A stretch of 64,000 nt of DNA from CAVQNQ01 sp964427655 (GTDB taxonomy: Bacteria > Acidobacteriota > Terriglobia > Bryobacterales > Bryobacteraceae): assembly GCA_964427655.1 (NCBI GenBank), contig CAYRWE010000001.1:45289-109288 (forward strand). The letters are read 5' to 3'. Position 1 is the first letter of the stretch; every line of letters begins with the position of its first letter. Shown here one piece after another: positions 33,245-41,977 of the stretch. The notes under the pieces are model-generated. The model saw only the letters and a program-made list of their open reading frames with translations, did no database searches and was not told where the DNA came from. The position numbers were made by a program, and so were the translations under genes.

Positions 33245-34572
33245 GCGCCCGCCTCCGCCAGCTCCGCTTCGCCGCTTTCGGACTCCTCCCGCTCCTCTTC
33301 CAGCTCGCGCTCTTCCTCGAGTTCCTCCAGGTGCCGCGGTTCCGCGATCAGCCATGCGGCGCCCATCATCAACAGGAAATAGGCGAAATCGAAATCGATG
33401 CGCGTCAGAAACGTGCTGCCCACCGCGAAGGCCACCAGGGAAGCTTCCACGCACAGCGGGCAGACGTAGAGCGGCGACCCCGCGCGCTTCAGCCGCCGCA
33501 CCGAGCGCTCCATCATGAAGATAGTGCCGCCCAGCAGGGCGAGATAGCCCAGCAGCGCGAACATGCCGGAATCCACCATCATCTGCAAGTAAGTGTTGTG
33601 GATCACCAGCGCGCGCTTGTACGACGAGGTGTCCGCATACTCGGGCCACAGCAGGCGCTGGTTCTCGCTTCCGAACCCCACGCCGATCATTGGGTAGTCC
33701 GCCCAGATCCGCGCGCCCACGCGGACGGCCTCCGTGCGCTCCCGGATCGAGGTATCCTCCTGCCCTGCCTGGGTGCCATTCAATGTCTCAATGCGCCCCA
33801 TGTAGCTGTCCCAGACCAGGTACATCGAGGGCAGAGTCAGGATGGCCAGCCCGGCAATCAGCGGAATGCGGCGGCGCGAATGCAGAATGACCACCAGGAA
33901 GGCTGCCGCCAGCGCCACCGCGGCGCCCCGCGAGTAGGTGAAGACCAGCCCTGCGATCGTCAGAAAGACCGAGACCAGCAGGCCGAACCGCATGATCGTG
34001 CTCTCGATCATGTTCCTGGCGTACAAGGCCAGGGGCACGCCCATGGCGAGCGCCAGGGCCAGGGTATTGTTATCCGAAAGCGAGCCGCCGTAGCCGCCTC
34101 CGAAACGCACACCCCCGTGAATCAGCCCGTATAATCCGAAGCGCGCGCCCACGTAGCCGAGGGATAACGCGGCCACCACCACCAGCCACCGGAAATCCTC
34201 CTCAGTCTGGATCAGCAGCGGAATCAGCACCGCGGAAATCACGCAGCCGAGATACCAGCGGTAGGGCTGATAGCAGAGCGCCGGGTGCAGCGCCAGGATT
34301 ACCGAAAGAGCCAGCGGAATCTGCAGCAGAGCCAGCATCCGGAATATGGGGCTCCGCATCAGCGCGCCGCTCTGCCGGTGCATGTATTTGAAGCTTCCGA
34401 TCCACGTACCCAGTTCGAGAATGGCCGCGTACGGGTAGTTGGCGGGGGACCAGGCCCACACGTCCGGCCGCATGAGCGAGAACCACACCAGCGCGTACAA
34501 CCCGACCTTAGGCCGGATCATCGCCGCGATGGCCAGTGAGACGATAACCGCAAGCAGCAGGAAGGCGCGCAT
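33241..34572 (-). CDS. O-antigen ligase/polymerase family protein, exosortase-A-associated type
   Basis: The 443-residue protein has about eleven membrane helices and the large external loop with the FTYSRGAAVAL motif found in O-antigen ligase (WaaL) and polymerase (Wzy) proteins; HNTYLQMMVDSG carries the conserved histidine. The N-terminus (RPKVGLYALVWFSLMRPDVWAW) is characteristic of the putative O-glycosylation ligase of XrtA loci. It could polymerise the repeat unit or attach glycan to exported proteins. The C-terminus is a strongly acidic Glu-rich tail. Confidence 0.82.
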   Translation of the reverse strand: MRAFLLLAVIVSLAIAAMIRPKVGLYALVWFSLMRPDVWAWSPANYPYAAILELGTWIGSFKYMHRQSGALMRSPIFRMLALLQIPLALSVILALHPALCYQPYRWYLGCVISAVLIPLLIQTEEDFRWLVVVAALSLGYVGARFGLYGLIHGGVRFGGGYGGSLSDNNTLALALAMGVPLALYARNMIESTIMRFGLLVSVFLTIAGLVFTYSRGAAVALAAAFLVVILHSRRRIPLIAGLAILTLPSMYLVWDSYMGRIETLNGTQAGQEDTSIRERTEAVRVGARIWADYPMIGVGFGSENQRLLWPEYADTSSYKRALVIHNTYLQMMVDSGMFALLGYLALLGGTIFMMERSVRRLKRAGSPLYVCPLCVEASLVAFAVGSTFLTRIDFDFAYFLLMMGAAWLIAEPRHLEELEEERELEEEREESESGEAELAEAGA

Positions 34573-34581
34573 GGTATCCGC

Positions 34582-36498
34582 CTAAACGGAATGCACCGCC
34601 CCGGCTGCGCTGTCCATGTCCACGCTGGCATGGCGGCCCGCTCGCCACATCGCCAGCATCAACAGATTCCACAGCTTGCGCTCGTGGTTGAAGAACGCGC
34701 TCTGATGCTCGGCCCACAGGCGGCGCACCTCGCCGCGATTTATTAGGGCCTCGCCCTCCCGGCCCAGCACCGCCGCTTCGAATACCGGCTTCAGGCTGGT
34801 GCGAAACCACTCCGCCAGAGGGACCGCGAAACCCATCTTCGGGCGGGTCACGTTGCGCTTCGGCAGCAGCGGCAGCGCCACTTTCTTGAAGATCGATTTG
34901 CCCACCCGGCCTTCCAGCTTCCAGCCCGAGGGCAGCCCGCAGGCCAGCTCCACGATCCGGTAATCCAGCCAGGGAGCGCGCGCTTCGAGCGAATGGATCA
35001 TAGTGGCGCGGTCCACTTTTACCAGAATGTCTCCGGGCAGGTAGGTCTCGAAATCCACGGCCTGCATCTGTTCGAGCGGGGGCAGGTGGCGCACGGCGGT
35101 GAAACGCTCGCGGAACCAGGCGCGCGGCGCATAACCATCCAGATCCGCTCGCAGTTCCGGCGCGAGTACGGCGTCCAGGCCCTCGTCGCGAAAGGCCGTC
35201 ATGCTGGAGTAGTAAGCGTCTCCGATTTCGACCGACAGATTGGTCAGCAGCGATTTGGCGCGGAAGACCTGCGGCAGATAATCGAACTTGGGATAGTGCC
35301 GCCCGGCCCACCCGACGATCGTCCGGCGGAATGCGCCGGGGAACTTGCGCCGCAGCTTCTCTTCCAGCACCCCGAAATAGTAGCGGCGGTATCCGCCGAA
35401 GACTTCGTCGGCGCCGTCACCGGAAAGCGCCACCGTCACGTGGCGGCGCGTCATCTCCGCCAGGTACAGCATGGGGATGATGGAGGAATCGCCGAACGGC
35501 TCGTCCATGTGGCGCGCCAGCGTTTCGAGCACGTCCTCGATGCGCGGGGTAACGGTTTTTTCGTGATGCTCGGTGCCGTACCGTAGGGCCACGGCGCGCG
35601 CGTATTCCAGCTCGTCGAAGCGCTTGTTACTGAAGCCGATGGAAAAAGTGCGCACGCGCGAAGGAGCCTTGCGGGCCATGTAGGCCACCACCGCGCTCGA
35701 ATCCACGCCGCCGCTCAGAAACGCGCCCAGTGGAACATCCGCGATCATGCGCCGCTCGACGGCGTCTTCGGCCAGCGCGCTCAACTCCTCCAGGGCGTCC
35801 TCGCGCGAGCAGCCGTCCGGGTGGAACGCCGGCGTCCAGTAGCGTCGCTTGCGCATCCCCGCGCGCTCCACCATGAGCGAATGGGCCGGCTCCAGCTTCC
35901 ACACGCCGCGATAGATGGTGCGCGGATCGGGCACATAGGAGACCGCCAGAAAATCCGCGATGGCGCGGGCGTCTTCGCGCGCACGGAAACCCGGCAGGGC
36001 GGCGATGGCCTTCAACTCCGAGGCGAAGGCAAAGCCGAATCCGGGCACCTCGGCGGAGTAGTAGAGCGGCTTCTTGCCCATGCGGTCGCGGGCCAGAAAC
36101 AGCCGCTGGCGCGGGGCGTCCCAGATGGCGAAAGCGAACATGCCGTTGAGGCGCTCGGGCATGCGCTCGCCGATCTCTTCATACAGGTGCACCAGCACCT
36201 CGGTGTCGCTTCCGCTGCGGAAGCGGTGGCCCTTGGCCTGCAGCTCGGCGCGCAGCTCGCGGTAGTTGTAGATCTCTCCGTTGAAGACTACCTGGATGGT
36301 GCCGTCTTCATTGCCCATGGGCTGATCGCCGGTGCTCAGGTCGATGATGCTGAGACGCCGGTGGCCCAGCGCGGCATGCTCATCCGCCATCCAGCCGTAG
36401 GCATCCGGGCCGCGATGCGCCAGGCGGTCGCACATCCGCTCCAGCACGTCCCGTGAAGTCCGGGCGCCATCTTTCAAGAATCCCGCGATTCCGCACAT
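34582..36498 (-). CDS. asnB: asparagine-synthase-like amidotransferase, XrtA-associated type
   Basis: The 638-residue protein has Cys2 as glutaminase nucleophile (MCGIAGF), the HRRLSIIDLS and FNGEIYNYREL class-II glutaminase motifs, and a synthetase domain with the ATP P-loop SGGVDSS at 262-268. In exosortase loci such paralogues sit between kinase and ligase genes and are thought to amidate uronic or amino-acid groups of the polymer, not to make free asparagine; the wbp-type uronic acid genes at 20-24 kb would supply a carboxylate. The gene follows the kinase by 26 bases and precedes the ligase by 9. Confidence 0.88.
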   Translation of the reverse strand: MCGIAGFLKDGARTSRDVLERMCDRLAHRGPDAYGWMADEHAALGHRRLSIIDLSTGDQPMGNEDGTIQVVFNGEIYNYRELRAELQAKGHRFRSGSDTEVLVHLYEEIGERMPERLNGMFAFAIWDAPRQRLFLARDRMGKKPLYYSAEVPGFGFAFASELKAIAALPGFRAREDARAIADFLAVSYVPDPRTIYRGVWKLEPAHSLMVERAGMRKRRYWTPAFHPDGCSREDALEELSALAEDAVERRMIADVPLGAFLSGGVDSSAVVAYMARKAPSRVRTFSIGFSNKRFDELEYARAVALRYGTEHHEKTVTPRIEDVLETLARHMDEPFGDSSIIPMLYLAEMTRRHVTVALSGDGADEVFGGYRRYYFGVLEEKLRRKFPGAFRRTIVGWAGRHYPKFDYLPQVFRAKSLLTNLSVEIGDAYYSSMTAFRDEGLDAVLAPELRADLDGYAPRAWFRERFTAVRHLPPLEQMQAVDFETYLPGDILVKVDRATMIHSLEARAPWLDYRIVELACGLPSGWKLEGRVGKSIFKKVALPLLPKRNVTRPKMGFAVPLAEWFRTSLKPVFEAAVLGREGEALINRGEVRRLWAEHQSAFFNHERKLWNLLMLAMWRAGRHASVDMDSAAGAVHSV

Positions 36499-36524
36499 AT
36501 CCGCCCAGCCCTCTAGCCATCCGG

Positions 36525-37475
36525 CTATTTGTTACCGACGCGACTTCCGGGCCCCATCCGAGGGAGCGCCTGATAAGCGCCATGCCCCTGCCCCTGCCCC
36601 ACGTAGCCGTAGCCGTACCGGCCCAGCGGCCACCCCTCGGCGGCATTCATCAGCACCCCCAGCAGCTTCTCCTTGGGGATCGATTCGAAGGCCTTCAGGC
36701 ACATGCCCCGTTGGGTGTGATCCGGCCGCACCACCACCACCACGCCATCCGTCGCCATCTGCACCAGATCGCAATCGGCCACCGATCCGATGGGAGGAGC
36801 GTCGAAAATCACGTATTCGTAGCGGCCCCGCACCATGGTGCAGAAGGCCTGCCAGCGAGGGGTTTCCAGCAGCTCGCTGGAATTGCTCTTGGGATCGCCG
36901 CTGGCCAGGAAGTGCAGATGCGGGTATTCTTCCGTCTCCACCACCGCCTCTTCGAACGCGCACTCGCCCGCGATCACCTCGGCCAGCCCCGGGCTTTTCG
37001 GCAGCCCCAGCAGCGCATGGGCCGACGAGCGGCGGAAATCGATATCCACCAGCAGCACCTCGGCCGAAGCCTTCAGCGATAGCGCGCCCGCCAGATTGAT
37101 CGCCGTGACGGTCTTGCCATCCCCCGCACCGGGGCTGGTCACCGTGATCAGGCGTGGCTTTTTGGGATGGTGGGCCAGCTTGGTGCGCGCGATGCGGTAT
37201 TGCTCGGCGGCTATGTCCCCGGCCTCTTCGAACGGCAGCACGGGAACGGAGGCTGGAATCGCCAGCTTCATTTTCCGGATGCCCTCGCGCCGGCCCTCCC
37301 GATCTGCGCGCTCGAACTCCGTGGCCGGCGGCAAGCCGGCCTCATGCGCCGGGACGGGCGCTTCGGCCGCCGGAGTCCTCGGCCGGCCGGAAATCGAATC
37401 CTCTCCCACCAGGGACGGCAACAGATCCGATATTTCCCCTCGCGCCCCCTGCAGCGCCTCAAAGATCTTGCTCAT
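36525..37475 (-). CDS. exopolysaccharide tyrosine kinase (CpsD/Wzc-C type)
   Basis: The 316-residue cytoplasmic protein begins MSKIFEALQ, the start shared by exosortase-linked autokinases. It has Walker A SPGAGDGKT (114-122), the second Walker motif LLVDIDFRR (141-149) and YVIFDAPP. The C-terminus has closely spaced tyrosines (RYGYGY) for autophosphorylation. Cycles of phosphorylation with the GumC-like partner at 38485 would control chain length. ATG 37475 has AGGGAG four bases upstream and overlaps the ATPase stop (ATGA). Confidence 0.88.
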   Translation of the reverse strand: MSKIFEALQGARGEISDLLPSLVGEDSISGRPRTPAAEAPVPAHEAGLPPATEFERADREGRREGIRKMKLAIPASVPVLPFEEAGDIAAEQYRIARTKLAHHPKKPRLITVTSPGAGDGKTVTAINLAGALSLKASAEVLLVDIDFRRSSAHALLGLPKSPGLAEVIAGECAFEEAVVETEEYPHLHFLASGDPKSNSSELLETPRWQAFCTMVRGRYEYVIFDAPPIGSVADCDLVQMATDGVVVVVRPDHTQRGMCLKAFESIPKEKLLGVLMNAAEGWPLGRYGYGYVGQGQGHGAYQALPRMGPGSRVGNK

Positions 37476-38482
37476 TGTGCTCCCTGCCGATCCCACCACA
37501 GGCGGGTCATCCAGCGGCTCAGAAACGGCGCCCTGGCACGCTCTTTCGTTTCCGGCACGCGCCGCAGCGCCGCGGCCACCCGCGGCGGAGCGTCTTCATC
37601 CCTGCCCCGCACGGCCTCCCGGCGCGCTCCAGCGCTCGCGCCGTTGCGCCCGGGAGCCTTCGCCGCGGCCGCGGGAATCAATCCCAGGTCCCGCGCGGCG
37701 TCGCGCACGTGGCGCGCCGCCACCACCGGCGGGTTCCCCGAAAACGCCGTCATGATGGCGTTGTCGCAAAGCGCATTGACCAGCCGCGGAATACCCCTCG
37801 ACCACAGTGCGATTTCCGAATAAGCCTCCGAAGCGAACGGCGCCGCCACCTGCGCGCCCGATTTCGACCAGCGCAGCGCGATGTACTGCTCGATATCCGC
37901 CGGCGCCAGCGGCGAAAGCGCCAACCGCACCGCGATCCGCTGGCTGATCTGCCGCATCTCGGGGCGCCCCAGAATCTCCAGCAGCTCGTCCTGGCCGGCC
38001 AGCACGATCTGCAAAAGCTTCTCGCCCGGCAGCTCCAGATTGCTGAGCAGCCGCACTTCTTCCAGCACCGCGGGCGCCAGCTTGTGCGCTTCGTCGATCA
38101 CCAGCACCGCGATCTTACCGGCTTGCCGCGCGCGCAGCAGAAAATCCTGCAGTTGTACCAGCCGCTGCGCCTTGCTCGCGGGAACCGTGGCGAATCCGAA
38201 ATCGAGCAGCGCCAGCTCCAGAAATTCCGCTTCGCTCAGGGTGGGGTTGAGAATCACGCTGGAAATTACGCGATTGGCGGGCAGATGCTGCAGCATGCGC
38301 GCCAGCAGGGTGGATTTTCCGGTGCCCGCCTCGCCCGTGAGCATGGCAAAGCCCTTGCGCTCCAGGATGGCGTACGCCAGCCCGGCCAGCGCCTCGCGGT
38401 GCCCCGGCGTCATGTAAACCAGCGCCGGTTCCGGCGTCATGCTGAAGGGATTTTTGGTCAGCCCGAAATGCTGTTCGTACAT
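37472..38482 (-). CDS. ExeA-like AAA ATPase, XrtA-associated
   Basis: The 336-residue protein starts MYEQHFGLTKNPF, the hallmark of ExeA/GspA-like ATPases. Walker A is GEAGTGKST (50-58) and Walker B LVIDEAH (127-133). The last 70 residues are basic and Pro/Ala-rich. This family is found beside GumC-like proteins and kinases in exosortase loci and may power or gate assembly in the cell envelope; the exact task is not established. It lies two bases from the chain-length gene. Confidence 0.88.
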   Translation of the reverse strand: MYEQHFGLTKNPFSMTPEPALVYMTPGHREALAGLAYAILERKGFAMLTGEAGTGKSTLLARMLQHLPANRVISSVILNPTLSEAEFLELALLDFGFATVPASKAQRLVQLQDFLLRARQAGKIAVLVIDEAHKLAPAVLEEVRLLSNLELPGEKLLQIVLAGQDELLEILGRPEMRQISQRIAVRLALSPLAPADIEQYIALRWSKSGAQVAAPFASEAYSEIALWSRGIPRLVNALCDNAIMTAFSGNPPVVAARHVRDAARDLGLIPAAAAKAPGRNGASAGARREAVRGRDEDAPPRVAAALRRVPETKERARAPFLSRWMTRLWWDRQGAQ

Positions 38483-38484
38483 TC

Positions 38485-40164
38485 TTAGACTCCGGCCCCG
38501 AAGTACAACCGGGCCACCGCCAGCGCCGTCGCTGTAATCAGCGCCAGAGTGGTGAGCGCGGCCGCGCGCTTGGTCCAGGGCCAGACGCCGTCCTTGGTCA
38601 TCGCGATCACCGGCACGCGCGCCAGCACGGGCATGTCCTCAGGCAATTCCCATTCGCCCAGCAGCCGGTCTCTCCGCAGCTCCACGCCCACCGCGCCGGC
38701 GACCACCACAAGGAATCCGAACAGCGACCCCACGGTGATGAAGAATGGCCGGTTGGGCTTGGACGGCCGCTCTGGAATGTGGGCCGGATCGATGAGCGTG
38801 AACCGCTCCGACTTCTGCCGCCGCTCCATGTCGGTGGACATCTCGGCTGAAATCTGTTTTTCAAGCAGGGAGTGGTAGTTGAGCTTAGTGATCTCGTAGT
38901 CCCGCGTGATCTGATCGAGTTCTTGTTCGCGCAGGGGCACGTTGCCCAGCTTGCCCTGATAATCGGCCAGCTCGCGCGACATGCGCTGTTCGTCGCCCGC
39001 GCGCGCGGCAAGCTCCTTATCGAGGAGCGCGATCTGCGATTTGAGCACCTCCACGCGTTCGCGCGCCTGCCCCACCTCGACCGGATTCGACATGACAACG
39101 GGCTTCTTGCTGGCGGCCTTGGTCCCCGTGGCCGGACCGCTCTCCACCGCGGGCGCCTCCGCCGCCTCGTGCGCCTCGGAGGCCTTCGCACGGGCGATCT
39201 CGTACTTCAGCCGCTTCACGTCCGGATACTGCGCGCCGTAGCGATCCATCAGGGTATCGAGCTGCTCCTGAAGAAGCTCCGACGGCTTCTTGGGACGTGG
39301 CGGCGGCGGCGCGGCACTGCCCGTTCCGCCCGGCACCAGCGCGGCCATCTCGGGATCGCGCTCTTCGGGCGGCTTCATCAGCACCGTCACGGTATCCTCG
39401 GCCAGCTTCAAGTCGCGCTGAAGGGTGGACTTGCTTTCTTCCGCGCGGGCCATGGCGTCGCGGTTGGAGATCTGCTCCATCTGCAGCCGGTTCATCGCTC
39501 CCTGCAGCGAGTTCTCCTGTTCGGGAAGCTCCCCGTTGTGGCGCGATTTATATTCCCGGATGGCGGTCTCGAGTGTGTCCAGCTTCTTCTTGGCGTCCGC
39601 CACCTGCATGGAGATGAATTCCGAAGTGCCCTCCGCCTGTCCCTCCCGCGCCAGCAGGTTCTCCTCGATGAACAGGTTGGCGAGCTGATTGGCCACCTGC
39701 GCCACCACCGCCGGATCCCGGCCCTCGTAACCCACCCGGAAGGCATCCGGCCGGTTGCCGCCCCATCCCCGCTCCACCTTCACGTGCGCCGAGATGTCTT
39801 TTCGCATCGCCTCCACGACTTCGTCGAGCGGCATGCGCTTGCGCTCTTCGGGGTAGAGTTTGTAGTCGTCGATAATCTTCTTCAACCGCGTGTTGCTCAG
39901 GATCTCCTGGCTGATAGTCGCCAGGCGGTCTTCCGTATCGGCGCTGACCGTGGTCGGGACCAGCCGTTCGGGGATCTTTTGAGCATCGATCAGGATAAGC
40001 GCTTCGGCGGCGTAGATGGCCGGCAACCGGTAGACCAGCGCGACCGTCGCGGCGGTGAACGCCAGCCATCCCAGGGCGATGCCCCACCGGTGTTTCCAGC
40101 ACATTCGCGCCAGCGAGAGCAGCGAGAATTGGGCGTTCGTGTGGTCCGCTTTAGGCTGAGGCAT
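38485..40164 (-). CDS. GumC/Wzz-type polysaccharide chain-length determinant
   Basis: The 559-residue inner-membrane protein has a first membrane helix at about 29-48 (WGIALGWLAFTAATVALVY), a long periplasmic coiled-coil section (about 170-440), and a second helix after PSKPNRPFF (FITVGSLFGFLVVVAGAVGV). A further hydrophobic segment is at the C-terminus. It lacks the cytoplasmic kinase, which is encoded separately at 36525. The region 270-300 is Pro-rich and another insert lies near 325-360, so coiled-coil arms are interrupted. It is the first gene of the assembly operon behind a sigma-54 promoter. Confidence 0.88.
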   Translation of the reverse strand: MPQPKADHTNAQFSLLSLARMCWKHRWGIALGWLAFTAATVALVYRLPAIYAAEALILIDAQKIPERLVPTTVSADTEDRLATISQEILSNTRLKKIIDDYKLYPEERKRMPLDEVVEAMRKDISAHVKVERGWGGNRPDAFRVGYEGRDPAVVAQVANQLANLFIEENLLAREGQAEGTSEFISMQVADAKKKLDTLETAIREYKSRHNGELPEQENSLQGAMNRLQMEQISNRDAMARAEESKSTLQRDLKLAEDTVTVLMKPPEERDPEMAALVPGGTGSAAPPPPRPKKPSELLQEQLDTLMDRYGAQYPDVKRLKYEIARAKASEAHEAAEAPAVESGPATGTKAASKKPVVMSNPVEVGQARERVEVLKSQIALLDKELAARAGDEQRMSRELADYQGKLGNVPLREQELDQITRDYEITKLNYHSLLEKQISAEMSTDMERRQKSERFTLIDPAHIPERPSKPNRPFFITVGSLFGFLVVVAGAVGVELRRDRLLGEWELPEDMPVLARVPVIAMTKDGVWPWTKRAAALTTLALITATALAVARLYFGAGV

Positions 40165-40206
40165 AACAATACTTACGCACTTCCTTCTCTTCCCCCGCCC
40201 TCTACT

Positions 40207-40222
40207 GGCAAGGTAAGCTCCA
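40207..40222 (-). promoter_or_regulatory. sigma-54 (-24/-12) promoter for the polymer-assembly operon
   Basis: On the minus strand TGGAGCTTACCTTGCC matches TGG-N8-TTGC. It lies 43 bases before ATG 40164 and would drive the genes from the chain-length protein down to the beta-helix protein at 29005. A palindrome GGATTTAATCC at 40299-40309, about 77 bases upstream of the site, is at a distance typical for activator binding. Confidence 0.6.
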
Positions 40223-40345
40223 TTCCCTATCTATTTGACTTTGCGGCTATTTGCGGGATAAAGCCGGAGCTCGCGGCACAGGTCCGCCATGCGCGCTGGG
40301 ATTTAATCCAAATTCATGGGACCCAGGCTCGCGGTTGCGGCCGCC

Positions 40346-41791
40346 TTACGGCTGGCGCGCATCGGCCACCGGGATGTTTCGGCTCGCCGTGGGAGCCATG
40401 CCCCAGCCGATGTTCAAGCGCACCGAGTGCTGCGCGTAGCGCAGGGATTCCCCCGGTCCCGAAGCTCCCGGGATCGGGAAGATGCCCGAGTAATAAGCGA
40501 AAGCGTACTGCAGTCCCACCATGGCTCTGTGAGAAACGCTCCAATACATTCCCGCGTTCGCCAGAAAGCCGTTATTACCCAGGCCCAGCGCCGCGATCTG
40601 GCTGCCGAGCAGTTTGCTCTCCCCCGCCCCGGCCTGTACGGACCAGCGCGCCCCGCTCGGCCGCCAGCCCCAGCCCAAAGTCCCGTTCAGCGTGGCGGCC
40701 GCTCCCAGCCCGTAGAAATCCGCCACCGAACGCTGCGCCGATACGACGATCACGTGCCCTCCGCCGCGGTACGCGATGCTGCCGGAGCCCTGCCACTGCA
40801 AGCCATGTATGCCGTTCGAGCGGCCGCCCAGCGGCGCAATATAGCCCGCCCCCGCTCCGGCTTCGGCGGACCATCGCTGGCTGAACCGGCGACCCATCCC
40901 GATTAGCGACGAGCCGTACTGCGCGTGGTCCAGCGCCGAGAGCGTCCGCCCGTAAGTGACCGATCCCAACACAGATGTCCGCGGCGTCAGCATATAACTC
41001 ATCGACATACCCGCCGTGGCATTGGTGGTTTCCGGGATCAGGTAGTAGTCCTCCCCGATCGGCACGTTGGTTTCGGCCAGGTGCTGAATGCGGTTGCCGC
41101 TGGCGCTGAAGCCCAGTGAAAGCCGCGGCGAATACGCGTAGCTCAAGCCGGCTTGGAGGGCAGCCGAAAACATCCGGTCGCCGTAGAAGAGCTGCTCTTG
41201 CGCGCTGATCGCCGCCGATGCCCCGGCGCCCTGCCCCGTGAGGGCCACGCTCGCCAGGCCCGCCGCGGTCGAGGCCAGCGAAGCCAGACTCTGCGAACCG
41301 TTGGGCGAAAACAGAAGCTGCTGGAAGTTCCCGGCTATGCCCGAGCCGCTTACCGAAAGCTGCCATCGCGGCTTCAATTTCAACTGCCAGTTCAGCGCCA
41401 GCACGTGGGTCCACGAGCCGTAGCTCACTCCATATGTGCTGTAAGTGTAGGAGGGCGAGTAGACGGCCGAGAAGCTCCACGAATCCAGCTTGCTCTGGTG
41501 ATACCCGAACGCTCCGCTAATCCCGCTATAGGTCGAGTGCGTCGGCAGGTTGAGGGTGGCGGGCGCCGCCAGCGATTCCAGGAACTGGTTCCAGCGGCTA
41601 TCCACCGTCGAGTAACTGGTAAATGCCGAGACATTATAAATACTGAAGCCGTTTTGATCCACGCCGGAGGTTGTCAGTGGATTCAACATGAAAGTCTGGG
41701 CCGCCAACGTGGCGCTTCCCCATAGCGCGGCGGCCGCCAGCCACGCGGCTCTTCCCGCCCATGCGCCTTGCTTAAGGCTGCACAACTTCAT
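40346..41791 (-). CDS. outer-membrane beta-barrel protein of the exopolysaccharide system
   Basis: The 481-residue protein has a signal peptide (AAWLAAAALWGSATLAAQ) and a chain of alternating aromatic/polar beta strands ending in RLNIGWGMAP, as expected for an outer-membrane barrel. XrtA loci carry such a barrel in place of the usual secretin-like exporters' partner. ATG 41791 has AGGGGGA upstream; the longer frame to 41977 would cover the sigma-54 site at 41833. It probably helps the polymer to cross or attach to the outer membrane. Confidence 0.72.
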   Translation of the reverse strand: MKLCSLKQGAWAGRAAWLAAAALWGSATLAAQTFMLNPLTTSGVDQNGFSIYNVSAFTSYSTVDSRWNQFLESLAAPATLNLPTHSTYSGISGAFGYHQSKLDSWSFSAVYSPSYTYSTYGVSYGSWTHVLALNWQLKLKPRWQLSVSGSGIAGNFQQLLFSPNGSQSLASLASTAAGLASVALTGQGAGASAAISAQEQLFYGDRMFSAALQAGLSYAYSPRLSLGFSASGNRIQHLAETNVPIGEDYYLIPETTNATAGMSMSYMLTPRTSVLGSVTYGRTLSALDHAQYGSSLIGMGRRFSQRWSAEAGAGAGYIAPLGGRSNGIHGLQWQGSGSIAYRGGGHVIVVSAQRSVADFYGLGAAATLNGTLGWGWRPSGARWSVQAGAGESKLLGSQIAALGLGNNGFLANAGMYWSVSHRAMVGLQYAFAYYSGIFPIPGASGPGESLRYAQHSVRLNIGWGMAPTASRNIPVADARQP

Positions 41792-41832
41792 CGCTTCCCC
41801 CTCGCACAGTGCTCGCTCAGACGCGTGAAGGG

Positions 41833-41848
41833 GGCAATTCCCATACCA
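41833..41848 (-). promoter_or_regulatory. sigma-54 (-24/-12) promoter for the outer-membrane barrel gene
   Basis: On the minus strand TGGTATGGGAATTGCC fits TGG-N8-TTGC. The distance to ATG 41791 is 42 bases, leaving room for a short leader with the AGGGGGA ribosome site. The GGAATTGCC half is shared with the site at 56883. Confidence 0.6.
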
Positions 41849-41977
41849 CTTGCCCGCCCGATCCGATGCCGCTACTGCAAACCGCGTGCAGCGCGCTGCC
41901 GGGCTGCGCTGCCGGTGGAGTGCGCCAGGGGGCCTCGCTGGCAGCCGGTTGCTGCGATTTTTGGGAATTCCTCCCAA